The position numbers were made by a program, and so were the translations under genes. This document shows, piece by piece, positions 25,290 through 34,563 of a stretch of 64,000 bases of DNA. The stretch lies in assembly GCA_964618215.1 (NCBI GenBank), contig CAZTZE010000001.1, positions 1 through 64,000 of the forward strand. The letters are read 5' to 3'. Source of the DNA: CG2-30-58-95 sp964618215 (GTDB taxonomy: Bacteria; Chloroflexota; Anaerolineae; Anaerolineales; Villigracilaceae). The notes under the pieces are model-generated. The model saw nothing but the letters and a program-made list of their open reading frames with translations, did no database searches and was not told where the DNA came from. Position 1 is the stretch's first letter. Each line of letters opens with the position of its first letter.

Positions 25290-26033
25290 ATGATATTCGA
25301 TGCCCTTGAGCGGTCCGTTTTCTTCGAAGGATTAAGCGCGGCAGATCTGGAACTGTTGACGCCTTATTTCAGGCCGCAGGTTTATCCGCTCGACAGAACC
25401 GTTTTTGAGCAAGGGGATAACGCCGAATATCTTTATCTGGTTGTAAAAGGCGAGGTAGCAATCCGCTTCAAACCGGATGACGGGGCTATGATGACCGTTA
25501 CGCATATCCAACCGGGCGGCGTCTTCGGCTGGTCCGCGGCATTAGGGAATGTGGCATATACTTCCGGGGCGATGTGCCTGACGGATTGTGAAGTCTTGCA
25601 GGTGCGCGGCAACGATTTGCGCGCATTATGTGACCAGCATCCTGAAGTCGGGAAAGTCATTCTCGACCGCCTGGCAGCCGTAATATCTGAACGCTGGCAG
25701 AGCCGGCGGACGCAGGTGACATCCTTGCTGGCGAAAGGTATCCGCCAGCCGGCCGGCTTTATGCAAAAGCAAAAGGAGGTTGGAAGAATGGCGAAAACAA
25801 AACCCACTTCAAAAGAAGCGCAGATGAAAGGTTTGATCGAACAACTGAGCGCTTATATCGAACATTTCCACGGCGGATCGGTAGAATTTGTTGCTTTTGA
25901 TGGGAAAGTTTTGAAGGTGCGAATGGGTGGAGCCTGCCTGGGCTGCCCGCTCTCCCCGGCCACGTTGCACGGCTGGGTGGAGGGGACGGTGCGGCAATTC
26001 TTCCCGGATATCGAGCGAGTTGAAGAGGCATAA
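25290..26033 (+). CDS. cNMP-binding (Crp-like) domain fused to a NifU-like Fe-S scaffold domain
   Basis: One 247-residue frame. Residues 1 to about 150 form a cyclic-nucleotide-binding beta-roll (GLSAADLELLTPYFRPQ, FEQGDNAEYLYLVVKGEVAI, PGGVFGWSAALG) without a DNA-binding helix. Residues 167-247 are a NifU C-terminal domain with the cluster-binding GGACLGCPLSPATL. An in-frame ATG at 25788 (MAKTKPTSKE) has a strong AAGGAGG site 5-8 bp upstream, so a separate NifU-like protein of 81 residues is probably also made. The fusion suggests that Fe-S scaffold function is tied to a ligand signal. Confidence 0.85.
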   Translation: MIFDALERSVFFEGLSAADLELLTPYFRPQVYPLDRTVFEQGDNAEYLYLVVKGEVAIRFKPDDGAMMTVTHIQPGGVFGWSAALGNVAYTSGAMCLTDCEVLQVRGNDLRALCDQHPEVGKVILDRLAAVISERWQSRRTQVTSLLAKGIRQPAGFMQKQKEVGRMAKTKPTSKEAQMKGLIEQLSAYIEHFHGGSVEFVAFDGKVLKVRMGGACLGCPLSPATLHGWVEGTVRQFFPDIERVEEA

Positions 26034-26208
26034 GTAGGGCAGGTTTCTGAACCTGCCGCCAGACACGGCGGGTAAGCCCCCTACGGGGGTGCTTCGCGAA
26101 AACCCGCCATGCACCTACATAAGCCATACATAGGGCAGGTTTCTGAACCTGCCGCCAGACATGGCGGGTAAGCCCCCTACGAGGGTGCTTCGCGAAAACC
26201 CGCCCTAC
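26034..26208. repeat. Two tandem compound palindromes
   Basis: Copy 1 (26034-26118) and copy 2 (26130-26208) each hold the hairpin GGCAGGTTTCTGAACCTGCC, then CCCCCTACGGGGGTGCTTCG and a second GGCGGGT/ACCCGCC stem. Copy 1 begins directly after the stop codon of the NifU fusion gene. A third relative lies at 38170-38253. Confidence 0.88.
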
Positions 26209-26443
26209 TGCTACTGCAACCGCGTTTAAATGCGGCGGCATTTTTTGGGGGATGAGCAATATAAATCCATGATTTATGTTAAACTATGTCTTACTGCTTC
26301 TTGCATAAATTCGTGAACTTGCATGTGCCGAAATGCTCGCAAATTACAAGAGTTTGGTTCACCGATCTACGCAGTACCCTGTAATGTGCCTGTTTTGTGT
26401 TGGTCGCTCCAAAGCGCAGCCATAATTTAATGTGGAGTCCCCA
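26209..26443. other. Intergenic stretch with a short coding relic
   Basis: No gene is seen. The segment 26291-26397 resembles 57304-57401: both share TACTGCTTCYTGCATAAA and TACGCAGTACCYTGTAA at their ends and words between. In the minus direction one frame of both reads like FRHM(K/Q)V..FMQEAV, so they look like decayed ends of related genes. The rest should hold the promoter of the hybrid kinase. Confidence 0.4.
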
Positions 26444-29400
26444 ATGAAAATATTTACCGGCCTTTCCCAGACTTATAAATACACTCTCCTGGGCGTATTG
26501 TTCGGGATGATCTTCCCTGTCTTTGGTACCATCCTCCATCTGTTTGCCTGCCATGAGCCGCTTAATCTAAAAGCGATGATTTCCGCTCAGATGAGCTACC
26601 CTGTATTATGGATCATTGACACGACGCCCTTGTTCCTGGGACTGAGCTTCGGGTTTTATGGCTCACGCGAAGAGCGTCTCGTCAAATTGAATGCCCGTTT
26701 GGAGGCGACGATCGCGGAGCGGACTTCGGAACTGGTGCGCACCAATCAGGAACTTCAAGGCGAAGTCGAGGAACGTCGTCAAACTGAGATGCTCATCAGC
26801 GCGGGCAAGAAAGCGTGGGAGACTACTTTCGACGCGGTCACCGATCTGATCATTATTACTGATGACAAGGATAACATCCTGCGCTGTAATTTGTCCGTCA
26901 GTAAACAGCTCGGCAGGACATTTCAAGAGCTAATTGGGCAACCGCTGGCGTCGGTCTTGTTCCATTGTGATCAGGACGAAGTCAGTTGGAATAGACAAAG
27001 CGGGGATATAACTTTCCCCTGTCTGGAGGGTTCTTATGAGGCCTCTGTCTATCCCGTATTGGTGAAAGATCTACCGTCACAGACGCTATACATCTTTCGG
27101 AATGTAACCGCCCGCAGGCAAGCTGAAGCCGAGTTGCTTCGCCAGAAACAATACTTTGAAGCCCTGGTTTTTAATAGCCCCACGGCGATAGTTGTATTGG
27201 ACAACAATGAGAGAATCGTCTCGTGTAATCCCACCTTTGAGACATTGTTTGGATACGCCAAAGATGAGATCAAGGGAGCGAGTATAGATGAGCTGGTTAC
27301 CACTCCAGAGACTGCCGAGCAGGCCGTCCGCTATACTGAGCAGGCCATGTCCGGTTCTGTGCATGGCTTCGGCCAGCGCCGGTGTAAGGACGGGACTCTC
27401 GTCGAAGTGGAAATCTTCGGTGTCCCAATCATCGTTGGCGGGGAAAAGGTGGGCGCGCTGGGTATTTACCACGATATTTCAGATTTGACCCGCGCTCGCA
27501 AAGAGGCCGAGGAAGCCAGCCGCGCCAAGAGCGAGTTCCTGGCGAATATGAGCCACGAGATCCGCACCCCGATGAATGGCGTCATTGGTATGCTGGAATT
27601 AGCCCTGGATACATCCCTCACACCCGAACAACGGGATTACCTCAACACTTCCCTGCAAAGCGCTGAAGAGCTGCTTACCCTCTTGAACGACATCCTGGAT
27701 TTCTCGAAAATCGAAGCCAAGCGTCTCGATTTGGAGGTGATTGACTTCAATCTGCGCAATACCGTTGAGGATGTGGCTTACACCCTGGCCAAGCGCGCCC
27801 AGGATAAGGGTCTGGAAATGGCCGCGCTGATCCACCCGGATATCTATTCCAATTTACGCGGCGACCCGGGCCGGGTTCGTCAAATTCTGGTCAACCTGGT
27901 TGGTAACGCGATCAAGTTCACCGAGCGGGGCGAGGTCGTCATCCGTGCTGAACCAGTCTCCGTTGCTGAAACGCACGCCACAGTACGCTTCTCGGTCCAA
28001 GATACCGGAATCGGCATCCCATTTGAGCGGCAGGCGGCGGTCTTTGAACGTTTCACGCAGGCGGATGGCTCCACCACCCGCAAGTTCGGCGGCAGCGGGC
28101 TTGGCTTGACCATTTCCAAGCAATTGGTCGAAGCCATGGGCGGGGCAATTGGCGTAGAAAGCGAGCCAGGGAAAGGAAGCACGTTTTGGTTTCGCGTCCA
28201 GTTCGAGAAGCAGGCAGAGGATCAAGTAGAGCAGCCGCCCTCTCCGGTAGACTTGCTCGACACACATATTCTTTACATAGATGATAATGCCACCAATCGC
28301 ATGATCCTCACCAAGATGCTCTCTGGTTTTGGCTGCCGGGTGGATGCGGTCGAAAGCGGCGCTGAAGGTCTGGATATTCTGCGCGCCGCCCACCGCGCGC
28401 ATGACCCATACCGCTTGATCCTTCTGGATATGCAAATGCCGGATATGGATGGCGAGCAAACCGCGCGCGCCATCAAGAGCGACCCGACTGGCCGGGATGT
28501 CAAAATCATCATCCTGACTTCCATGGGAGAGCGAGGCGACGTCAAACGTTTGGATGCATTGGGTTGCTCGGCTTATCTCCACAAACCGGTCAAGCAGCTA
28601 TTGCTCTACGAAGCGCTGGTGGCCGTTTTGGGAAGCCAGCCGCGGAAACCCGGCACCGGCCGTTTGGTCACGCGGCATACGCTCTCCGAGCAGAAACGCC
28701 AGGGTCTGCGCATCCTGCTGGCTGAAGACAACCTCATCAACCAGAAACTGGCTGTTGTGCTGCTGCAAAAGGCTGGTTTTTCAGTGGATGCGGTCGAAAA
28801 CGGTCTGCTCGCCTTTGAAAAAGTGCAAAAGGAAGCCTACAACGCCGTGCTGATGGACGTGCAGATGCCAGAAATGGACGGTTTCGAGGCCACCCGCCGC
28901 ATCCGCCGCTGGGAAGGGGGCGAGAAACATATCCCCATCATCGCCATGACCGCCCATGTGCTCAAAGGCGACCGCGAGCGATGCCTGGAAGCAGGGATGG
29001 ACGACTACGTCTCCAAGCCGCTCGAACCGCAGGCTTTTTTGGCTGCTCTCGACCGCTGGGCGCTTCCACACGCTGAGGGCGCGCCGCGCCCAGCGGACAA
29101 GATGGAAACGCGCGCAGCGCAACCCGACCCTGTGCCTGCCGAAGGCCTACCGGCGGACGCGCCCGTCAGGTCTTTCATCACCGCCGAGACGGATACCCCC
29201 CTCGACCTGCAAACGGCGCTGCCGCGCTTCAACGACGACCACGCCTTTTTCCTCGAATTGTGTCAGGAATTCATGGCGCACCTGCCGGACCGAATCCAGG
29301 CAATGCAAGCTGCCCTGAAAAGCGGGGATGCAAATACGTTGAGCCGCCTGGCACACAATCTCAAGGGCATCTCGGCCAATTTCAGTGCCGGGCCGCTTTC

Positions 29401-29533
29401 GGGCCTCGCCGCCCGGTTGGAGACGCTCGACAAACAGGAAGACCTGACCAGCGCGCCCGCGCTCTTGGAGCAGATTGAATTAGAATCCGGCCGTCTGCGT
29501 AAATTTGCGAAGGGCTTGGGAGTCAAGATATAG
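26444..29533 (+). CDS. Hybrid sensor histidine kinase (2 TM, 2 PAS, HisKA, ATPase, 2 REC, HPt)
   Basis: A 1029-residue phosphorelay protein. The start MKIFTGLSQT at 26444 is favoured over the ATG at 26432 because GGAG lies at the right distance. Two membrane segments at about 15-65 precede a coiled coil (LNARLEATIAERTSELV) and two PAS domains. HisKA has NMSHEIRTPMNG and the ATPase GGSGLGLTIS. REC1 (LILLDMQMPDMDG), REC2 (AVLMDVQMPEMDG) and an HPt domain (LSRLAHNLKGISANF) follow. It is a complete BarA/TorS-like relay in one chain, so a separate response regulator with output should exist elsewhere. Confidence 0.95.
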   Translation: MKIFTGLSQTYKYTLLGVLFGMIFPVFGTILHLFACHEPLNLKAMISAQMSYPVLWIIDTTPLFLGLSFGFYGSREERLVKLNARLEATIAERTSELVRTNQELQGEVEERRQTEMLISAGKKAWETTFDAVTDLIIITDDKDNILRCNLSVSKQLGRTFQELIGQPLASVLFHCDQDEVSWNRQSGDITFPCLEGSYEASVYPVLVKDLPSQTLYIFRNVTARRQAEAELLRQKQYFEALVFNSPTAIVVLDNNERIVSCNPTFETLFGYAKDEIKGASIDELVTTPETAEQAVRYTEQAMSGSVHGFGQRRCKDGTLVEVEIFGVPIIVGGEKVGALGIYHDISDLTRARKEAEEASRAKSEFLANMSHEIRTPMNGVIGMLELALDTSLTPEQRDYLNTSLQSAEELLTLLNDILDFSKIEAKRLDLEVIDFNLRNTVEDVAYTLAKRAQDKGLEMAALIHPDIYSNLRGDPGRVRQILVNLVGNAIKFTERGEVVIRAEPVSVAETHATVRFSVQDTGIGIPFERQAAVFERFTQADGSTTRKFGGSGLGLTISKQLVEAMGGAIGVESEPGKGSTFWFRVQFEKQAEDQVEQPPSPVDLLDTHILYIDDNATNRMILTKMLSGFGCRVDAVESGAEGLDILRAAHRAHDPYRLILLDMQMPDMDGEQTARAIKSDPTGRDVKIIILTSMGERGDVKRLDALGCSAYLHKPVKQLLLYEALVAVLGSQPRKPGTGRLVTRHTLSEQKRQGLRILLAEDNLINQKLAVVLLQKAGFSVDAVENGLLAFEKVQKEAYNAVLMDVQMPEMDGFEATRRIRRWEGGEKHIPIIAMTAHVLKGDRERCLEAGMDDYVSKPLEPQAFLAALDRWALPHAEGAPRPADKMETRAAQPDPVPAEGLPADAPVRSFITAETDTPLDLQTALPRFNDDHAFFLELCQEFMAHLPDRIQAMQAALKSGDANTLSRLAHNLKGISANFSAGPLSGLAARLETLDKQEDLTSAPALLEQIELESGRLRKFAKGLGVKI

Positions 29534-29542
29534 TGTAGTGTC

Positions 29543-29722
29543 CAACATTTGCCACCTTATCAAGTCGTAGGACAAATTGCCAATTTGTTCAACATTTGCT
29601 TCCGAATCAAGTCGTAGGACAAATTTTCAATTTGTCCAGCATTTGCCGCCGAATCAAGTCGTAGGACAAATTGAAAATTTGTCCTACATTGCCGCCGAAT
29701 CACGGCAAATCCCTATCAGCCC
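29543..29722. repeat. Three 47-bp direct repeats, inverted relative of the 7432 block
   Basis: Copies start at 29543, 29590 and 29637. Each has an ATTTGCC-AATCAAGTCGTAG segment and a palindrome (GGACAAATT...AATTTGTCC). The block ends with GCCGAATCACGGCAAATCCC, the complement of the sequence that starts the 7432-7599 block, so the two loci hold the same element in opposite orientations. Confidence 0.88.
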
Positions 29723-29798
29723 GTTCAAGGAGGAGTATATGCCTCACGTGGGTGAATCTTTTGGTTGCGGCTGGAAGCCGCGCTATATCACGAGGGGG

Positions 29799-30410
29799 CT
29801 ATCGTGAGCGGAAGAATTGCCAGATCAAAGCCAGGCCGCCCAGGAAGAGCGCCACAATCCAGACGTAGTCCAGGCTGCCCTGAAAGGCGGTATCAATCAA
29901 CGCGCCGAAAACCATCAGAATTACCGCTGGAATATATGCCCAGGTATGCCGCGCCAGCACAGCCACCAGCAGGAAGGTCAGACCCAGGCCGATAAAGAAG
30001 ACACTGCCGGTATCCTGGATTCTGAATGCCTCTGAGAGCGCGGCAGTCGCGCCCAGCGTGATCAGCACGCCACCCGGAATGATTGCCCACCAGCGCTGGC
30101 GCCCGCTGAAGTAAACCGCCCAGAAGCCCAGGCCGATGCCGCCCAGGAAGGCTAACCCGTCCCAGCCGAGGCCATCCGGTAGGAAGGATGAAGCCGCAAT
30201 ACCCGCCAGGGTGAAACCCGGAATTGCCGCCCACCAGTTATTGCGATTGGTGAAGAAGAAATACAAAAATACTATTCCGGCGAACCCGAAAACCACCGCC
30301 CAGAACAGGTTAAAACCTTCCTTGATGATCCCGATCTTATCGAGCAGGCCCAGGATGCCGCCCAGGATCAGAAGGACGCCGGTGATGATGCGAAAGTCCA
30401 TTTTTTTCAT
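29799..30410 (-). CDS. Six- to seven-TM membrane protein of unknown function
   Basis: A 203-residue hydrophobic protein starting MKKMDFRIIT at 30410 after a GAGGAG site. The first hairpin (GVLLILGGILGLLDKIGII) is like the LiaI/DUF5668-type transmembrane module that also begins the next protein. Short loops rich in W and R separate the later helices. It may belong with the two membrane genes upstream (30686-32012), although a MITE separates them. Confidence 0.75.
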   Translation of the reverse strand: MKKMDFRIITGVLLILGGILGLLDKIGIIKEGFNLFWAVVFGFAGIVFLYFFFTNRNNWWAAIPGFTLAGIAASSFLPDGLGWDGLAFLGGIGLGFWAVYFSGRQRWWAIIPGGVLITLGATAALSEAFRIQDTGSVFFIGLGLTFLLVAVLARHTWAYIPAVILMVFGALIDTAFQGSLDYVWIVALFLGGLALIWQFFRSR

Positions 30411-30444
30411 CTGATTCTCCTCTGTCAATGGTTTGCCGAAGGCA

Positions 30445-30674
30445 TAATATTACAGCGCAAGGTTGCTAAAGTACTTCCGCTAACATGTCATTCTCCCGAA
30501 GGACACACCTGCACTTGCAGCAGGTGCAAGTGTCGGGACGATGTGAGCACCCGGCGCTCTTTCGGGTGCAAAGAATCTCCGTTTTGCGGCGTGGAGACCC
30601 TTCGGGCGCACAGAACGCGCCCTCAGGGTGACACCTCGGAGAAGATTTTTGTGAACATTGCGCTGTAATACTTA
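30445..30674. mobile_element. MITE-like element, copy 2
   Basis: About 230 bp with terminal inverted repeats TAATATTACAGCGCAA / TTGCGCTGTAATACTTA. It is the same element as at 16993-17193 in the other orientation, but carries an extra internal palindrome (CACCTGCACTTGCAGCAGGT). It has no open frame of interest. Confidence 0.9.
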
Positions 30675-30685
30675 ATCGAGAGCAA

Positions 30686-31480
30686 TTATTGGATATTGAC
30701 CGAGGCAGCGCCGGCCTCGATATTCAATTCAGCACGCCGGGCAGCCTGATGGTAATCCGCCGATTGATAGATGCCTCCTTCCAGGTTCAGGAAACGGGCG
30801 CGGTCAATCTTCAAAGCCGTCATCCCCTCCTTGAGGCGGATGCGCGCCGCCACGCCCTCCGGCACACTGATCTCGAGGTTGGCCGCGCCGGCTTCGATCT
30901 CTACGAACGTGCTTTCGGTGCGGGATGGCAGAGTCAGGCGGAGGCTGCTGGCGCCAATTTCCAGGCTGAGGTATTTGACCAGCAGGTCACTCAGGTCGAG
31001 GCTCACGTTGCTGGCCCCGGCGCTCACTTCCAGCGTCATGGGGATGTCGCGGTTCAGTTCAAAACGCCACGCGCCGCCGCTCGGCCCGATAAACGGGACG
31101 AAGGTCGGGCCGGCGTTCACTTCCGCTTCCAGTATGCCGCCGACAAGCTTGCTGGAAACATCCATACCGAGCGCTTTCGTGCCGGTCATCAGTTGGCCGG
31201 AAGGGGCGCCGGCGCGGATTTCAATCTGACCTGCACCGTGATTGAACTCGACTTTTGCCTCGCTTGCGCCTTGCAGGTCAATGGCGAACGCCTGGCCTTC
31301 TTCCACGAAAGTCTCGCGCGGAAGGAAGGCGCTGGCCAGCACCCAGACGCCGAGCAGCAGCAGCAACAGTGGCCAGAAGTAACCCAGTACGTCATCTTGG
31401 AGGATGCCGGTGGCCTTGAGCAGAAACAGGCCGGATAGCAGGATAAGGGCGCTTCCCCAGAAAAGAGAACTGCGACGCAT
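30686..31480 (-). CDS. LiaF-like protein: membrane module plus beta-rich domain
   Basis: A 264-residue protein. Two N-terminal membrane helices (WGSALILLSGLFLLKATGI, FWPLLLLLLGVWVLASAF) are followed by a repetitive beta-strand domain (ASEAKVEFNHGAGQIEIRAG, AGASNVSLDLSDLLVKYLSL, GAANLEISVPEGVAARIRL), as in the toastrack/DUF2154-type domains of LiaF and related envelope-stress proteins. It lies 4 bp downstream of the 31485-32012 gene, so they form an operon. An envelope role is inferred. Confidence 0.8.
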   Translation of the reverse strand: MRRSSLFWGSALILLSGLFLLKATGILQDDVLGYFWPLLLLLLGVWVLASAFLPRETFVEEGQAFAIDLQGASEAKVEFNHGAGQIEIRAGAPSGQLMTGTKALGMDVSSKLVGGILEAEVNAGPTFVPFIGPSGGAWRFELNRDIPMTLEVSAGASNVSLDLSDLLVKYLSLEIGASSLRLTLPSRTESTFVEIEAGAANLEISVPEGVAARIRLKEGMTALKIDRARFLNLEGGIYQSADYHQAARRAELNIEAGAASVNIQ

Positions 31481-31484
31481 GGTT

Positions 31485-32012
31485 TTACTCCTTCCGGCGG
31501 CGGGATGCGCCGCGCAGGATCAGCCACAGGCCGAGCAGGAAGAGCAACCCGGCCAGTGTGTATTCCTTGTATGGGCCGAGAATATCCAACCCGCCGAAGG
31601 CTGCGCCGAAGACCAGGAACATCACCGCACTAATAACGATGAGTTTCAGCCCTTCGCGGAGATTTTTGCGGAAACCTTCGCCGAGAATCCCGGCCAGGAT
31701 TATGCCGAGGCCGACAAAGCCGGGGATCAGCGACCACATGTAGGCCCAGGATGCCCAGTTACCGCTGGCGTTCTGGTAATATAGGATGCCGCCGATGCCA
31801 GCCGTGATGCAGGCCGGCACGGCCATCCCCGGCGCGCCGACCAGCAGGCCGATGAGCAGGAGGATGCCGCCAGCGAAGACCACCCACATCGGCCACTCAA
31901 AGGCGGGGATCAAACCGGCCAGGCCGGGGTTGAGTTTTACCGCTACCATCCCGGCGGCGGCCAGGAGCAGGATGATGCCCAGCCCCAGTTGACTGCGATT
32001 ACGACGATTCAT
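31485..32012 (-). CDS. Polytopic membrane protein of unknown function
   Basis: A 175-residue protein with about five membrane helices (LGLGIILLLAAAGMVAVKL, WVVFAGGILLLIGLLVG, IPGFVGLGIILAGILGEGF) and a C-terminal RRRKE. It has the same style as its downstream LiaF-like neighbour and the 29799 gene. The family is unknown to me. Confidence 0.75.
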   Translation of the reverse strand: MNRRNRSQLGLGIILLLAAAGMVAVKLNPGLAGLIPAFEWPMWVVFAGGILLLIGLLVGAPGMAVPACITAGIGGILYYQNASGNWASWAYMWSLIPGFVGLGIILAGILGEGFRKNLREGLKLIVISAVMFLVFGAAFGGLDILGPYKEYTLAGLLFLLGLWLILRGASRRRKE

Positions 32013-32073
32013 TTACATTCTCCTTTTTTATGTTACGGATTATATACTGGTTTACGCTGATGCAGTGAAAAAG

Positions 32074-32232
32074 TTACGGGAGAGGGATAACCATCTGCTC
32101 CATGACGATATCCGGCGCATCCCAGCTCTTTTGATCTGCCGGGGGAGGCGGCTCGGCCGCTTGGCCGCCGCAGGCGAAAAGGGTGATTATCAAAATTCTC
32201 AACGTGACGAAACGGTAGAGAATGGTTCTCAT
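32074..32232 (-). CDS. Small putative lipoprotein
   Basis: A 52-residue peptide starting MRTILYRFVTLRIL after GAGGAG. The signal peptide ends in LITLFAC, a lipobox-like site. The mature part is short and Pro/Asp-rich (AAEPPPPADQKSWDAPD). It could be a genuine small lipoprotein or the remaining N-terminus of a longer one. Confidence 0.5.
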   Translation of the reverse strand: MRTILYRFVTLRILIITLFACGGQAAEPPPPADQKSWDAPDIVMEQMVIPLP

Positions 32233-32392
32233 TTTGTCTCCTCTTGGACGCCCAGCCAACTTGTTCCGGCGGAACTGGCTCAATACCATCGCGCCGCCGA
32301 TGGTATTGAAAGCGACACCGATTACTTGGTTGAGGGAAAAGAAACCCACCATGACACGGGGTTGCCGCGGTAGACGTAGGACAGGATGGTTA

Positions 32393-33310
32393 TTATTGAA
32401 ACCAGGCGATGGCATAGGAGGCAAAAATGACCACATCGGGCAGGAAGTGGATGAACCAGGCCCAGAACAGGCCTTTCGTCTCCAGGATGCTTTTGCCCAT
32501 CAGGAAAGCCAGGAAGCCGGTCAATAGGAAGCCCAAGAGTGCGGGCGGAGAGCCGTACAGCCAGTGCGCCATCCCAAAGAAGACGATGTTGATGAGCAGA
32601 GTGTGTGTCCTGCCGATCACGCTGGTCAGGGTGGAAAGCAGGGACAGGCGGTAATAGGCTTCTTCGTTGAAAGCGTTGATGGCCGCAAACAGAAGCACAA
32701 ACGGCAGGAGCGATGCGGCTTTCAAGAGAACATCTCCCGACGGGCGCAGGGATAGAATGGTGGGAACCATGATGCCAATCGCGGCGCAGACGGCGAAGAT
32801 CAAACCGAAGGAGCGCCACGATTCGCCCTTGCCGATTCCCAGCCAGCGGACGGGTTCGATGGGCGCGTCGAGTTGTCCTTTGACCAGGAAGAAGGCGTTC
32901 CGCTTGCGGTGGATCAGCCACAGAGCCAACAGTACCGTCAGCGCGACGGCAGTATCGAGGATGAAGATACCCAGGAAACCCAGGCCAAAGGAGACGTTTT
33001 CACCGCCGAAGCGCACCTGCCACCAGGCGTTGTTCCTGATCCGTGCGATGAGCGCCAGCGCCAGGTAGAAGATTAGCATCACAGATGTAAACTGCCACAG
33101 CGGACGCAGGCGCTTCCAGAGCAGGCAGAGAGCGAGGGCCGCGCCCAGCATCCCCACCTTGGCCCAGAACAGCCAGTCCGGTATCCCGCCGGTGACGGCG
33201 TTCCAGATCACATCCGGCAGGTCGGAGATGAGCAGAATCAGTCCCCAGGCGGAGAGGATGAGGGTGAGTTTTTCTGAAGAAATGCGGGGGGATGGATTTG
33301 AAGTTGACAT
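32393..33310 (-). CDS. CPBP-family intramembrane metalloprotease
   Basis: A 305-residue membrane protein starting MSTSNPSPRI at 33310. About eight helices are seen. The CPBP/Abi signatures are present: FNEEAYYRLSLL (EExxxR) and FFGMAHWLYG (FxxxH), followed by a third conserved region, PDVVIF. Members are prenyl-endopeptidase-like proteases or act in bacteriocin immunity; the substrate here is unknown. Its end lies in a short gap after the small lipoprotein gene. Confidence 0.87.
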   Translation of the reverse strand: MSTSNPSPRISSEKLTLILSAWGLILLISDLPDVIWNAVTGGIPDWLFWAKVGMLGAALALCLLWKRLRPLWQFTSVMLIFYLALALIARIRNNAWWQVRFGGENVSFGLGFLGIFILDTAVALTVLLALWLIHRKRNAFFLVKGQLDAPIEPVRWLGIGKGESWRSFGLIFAVCAAIGIMVPTILSLRPSGDVLLKAASLLPFVLLFAAINAFNEEAYYRLSLLSTLTSVIGRTHTLLINIVFFGMAHWLYGSPPALLGFLLTGFLAFLMGKSILETKGLFWAWFIHFLPDVVIFASYAIAWFQ

Positions 33311-33391
33311 GGCGATATTCCTATTTCTTTCCTTTTGCATGACATGAGATGTGAACCTGCCCAGCGCCAGCTGCGAGGTGAGAGCGGCGCT

Positions 33392-34537
33392 TCAGGTTTG
33401 GCGCATCAAGTCTGGAAACTCGACTGTGATCAGGTTTTCTATCATGTTTCCCAGCGAAGTGCCGATGTTGGGGATGCTCTGCAGACCCTTTAATCCCATC
33501 GTGCGGTAGATCAATCCAATATCCTGTTCCAAATCCTCGATGGCCCAGGCGGCCTTGCGGTAAGCCCAGACGTGATAACTCGACTCGCCGTTTAGTTCCA
33601 TGGCGTAGAGCTGGTCGGCCAGCCTCTCGACGATGCGCTTGTTGAGGGTGCGCTTGTCGCCGGGGATGATCGGGCGCGGCACGCGGTCAAGGATGCCATA
33701 CTTTTCGCACAGCTCGCGGATCTGCAGGGCGATCTTCCGCCAGGGATAGTCTGCTGGCGCGTAACTCTTCGGCGGATAAATGCGTTGATAAAGCCCCAGC
33801 AGGTCAGGGAAACGGGCGCGCAGCACAGCGAAGAAATAGGCGCGCTGTTGGTCGGAAAGCGTCAGGCTGCTGGCCAGGACGAACCTGCCGCCATGCTCCG
33901 CCGTCCAGCGGACGACGGCTTCGAGGTTGGCCTCGTCATCGCACAGGCCGGGCAGGATGGGCATGAAGCAGGTGCCGGTGAGAATGCCGGCTTTTGCGAG
34001 CTCTTCCATTGCAGCGAAGCGTTTTTCGGGCGGCGGGGCGAGATGCTCCATCTGGCAAACTTTGTCGTAATTGGGCGAATCGGGCGTGGAGATGATGCTG
34101 AAAGCCACCACCGAGGGTGCGCGTTCGTTGATGGCTTTGATCAGGTCAATATCGCGCAGCACCAGCGGGTTACGTTCCAGTACGAAGACCGGGAAGCCCA
34201 GGTCGCGACACACCTCCAGCATCTTGCGCGAGACCTCGAACTTGCGCTCGGCGGGCTGATAGTCACCTGTGAAGACCAAATCCACTGGCGCGCGGCTGAG
34301 GGCGCGGCGCAGCAGATCAGGCGCGTTCTCCTTGACCTTGATGACGTAAGCGAAGTCGTTCGGGTCATCGTAGGGAGAATACTTCCGCTCGCGGCAGTAG
34401 CAGAATTCGCAGCCGTGCTGGCAGCCGATGTAGGGATAGGCGCTGTAGCGCGTCCAGAACCAGTGGTCGGCGCGTTTGGATTTATTGAGGATGGTTTTGG
34501 GCTTGTAAGGGATGAATACTGTTCGACGGGATGCCAT
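33392..34537 (-). CDS. Radical SAM protein, spore photoproduct lyase-like (SplB/Rv2578c type)
   Basis: A 381-residue protein starting MASRRTVFIP at 34537. The Fe-S motif CxxxCxxC is in IGCQHGCEFCYCRERKYS, and later regions (LVFTGDYQPAERKF, VFVLERNPLVLRDID, FSIISTPDS) follow the SPL-like radical SAM order. Members of this group are mostly uncharacterised, with DNA-repair roles for true SPL. The longer upstream frame is not supported by a ribosome-binding site. It lies 26 bp after the membrane gene at 34564. Confidence 0.88.
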   Translation of the reverse strand: MASRRTVFIPYKPKTILNKSKRADHWFWTRYSAYPYIGCQHGCEFCYCRERKYSPYDDPNDFAYVIKVKENAPDLLRRALSRAPVDLVFTGDYQPAERKFEVSRKMLEVCRDLGFPVFVLERNPLVLRDIDLIKAINERAPSVVAFSIISTPDSPNYDKVCQMEHLAPPPEKRFAAMEELAKAGILTGTCFMPILPGLCDDEANLEAVVRWTAEHGGRFVLASSLTLSDQQRAYFFAVLRARFPDLLGLYQRIYPPKSYAPADYPWRKIALQIRELCEKYGILDRVPRPIIPGDKRTLNKRIVERLADQLYAMELNGESSYHVWAYRKAAWAIEDLEQDIGLIYRTMGLKGLQSIPNIGTSLGNMIENLITVEFPDLMRQT

Positions 34538-34563
34538 AACTGTGGAGGTGGAGAATTGGAGAC

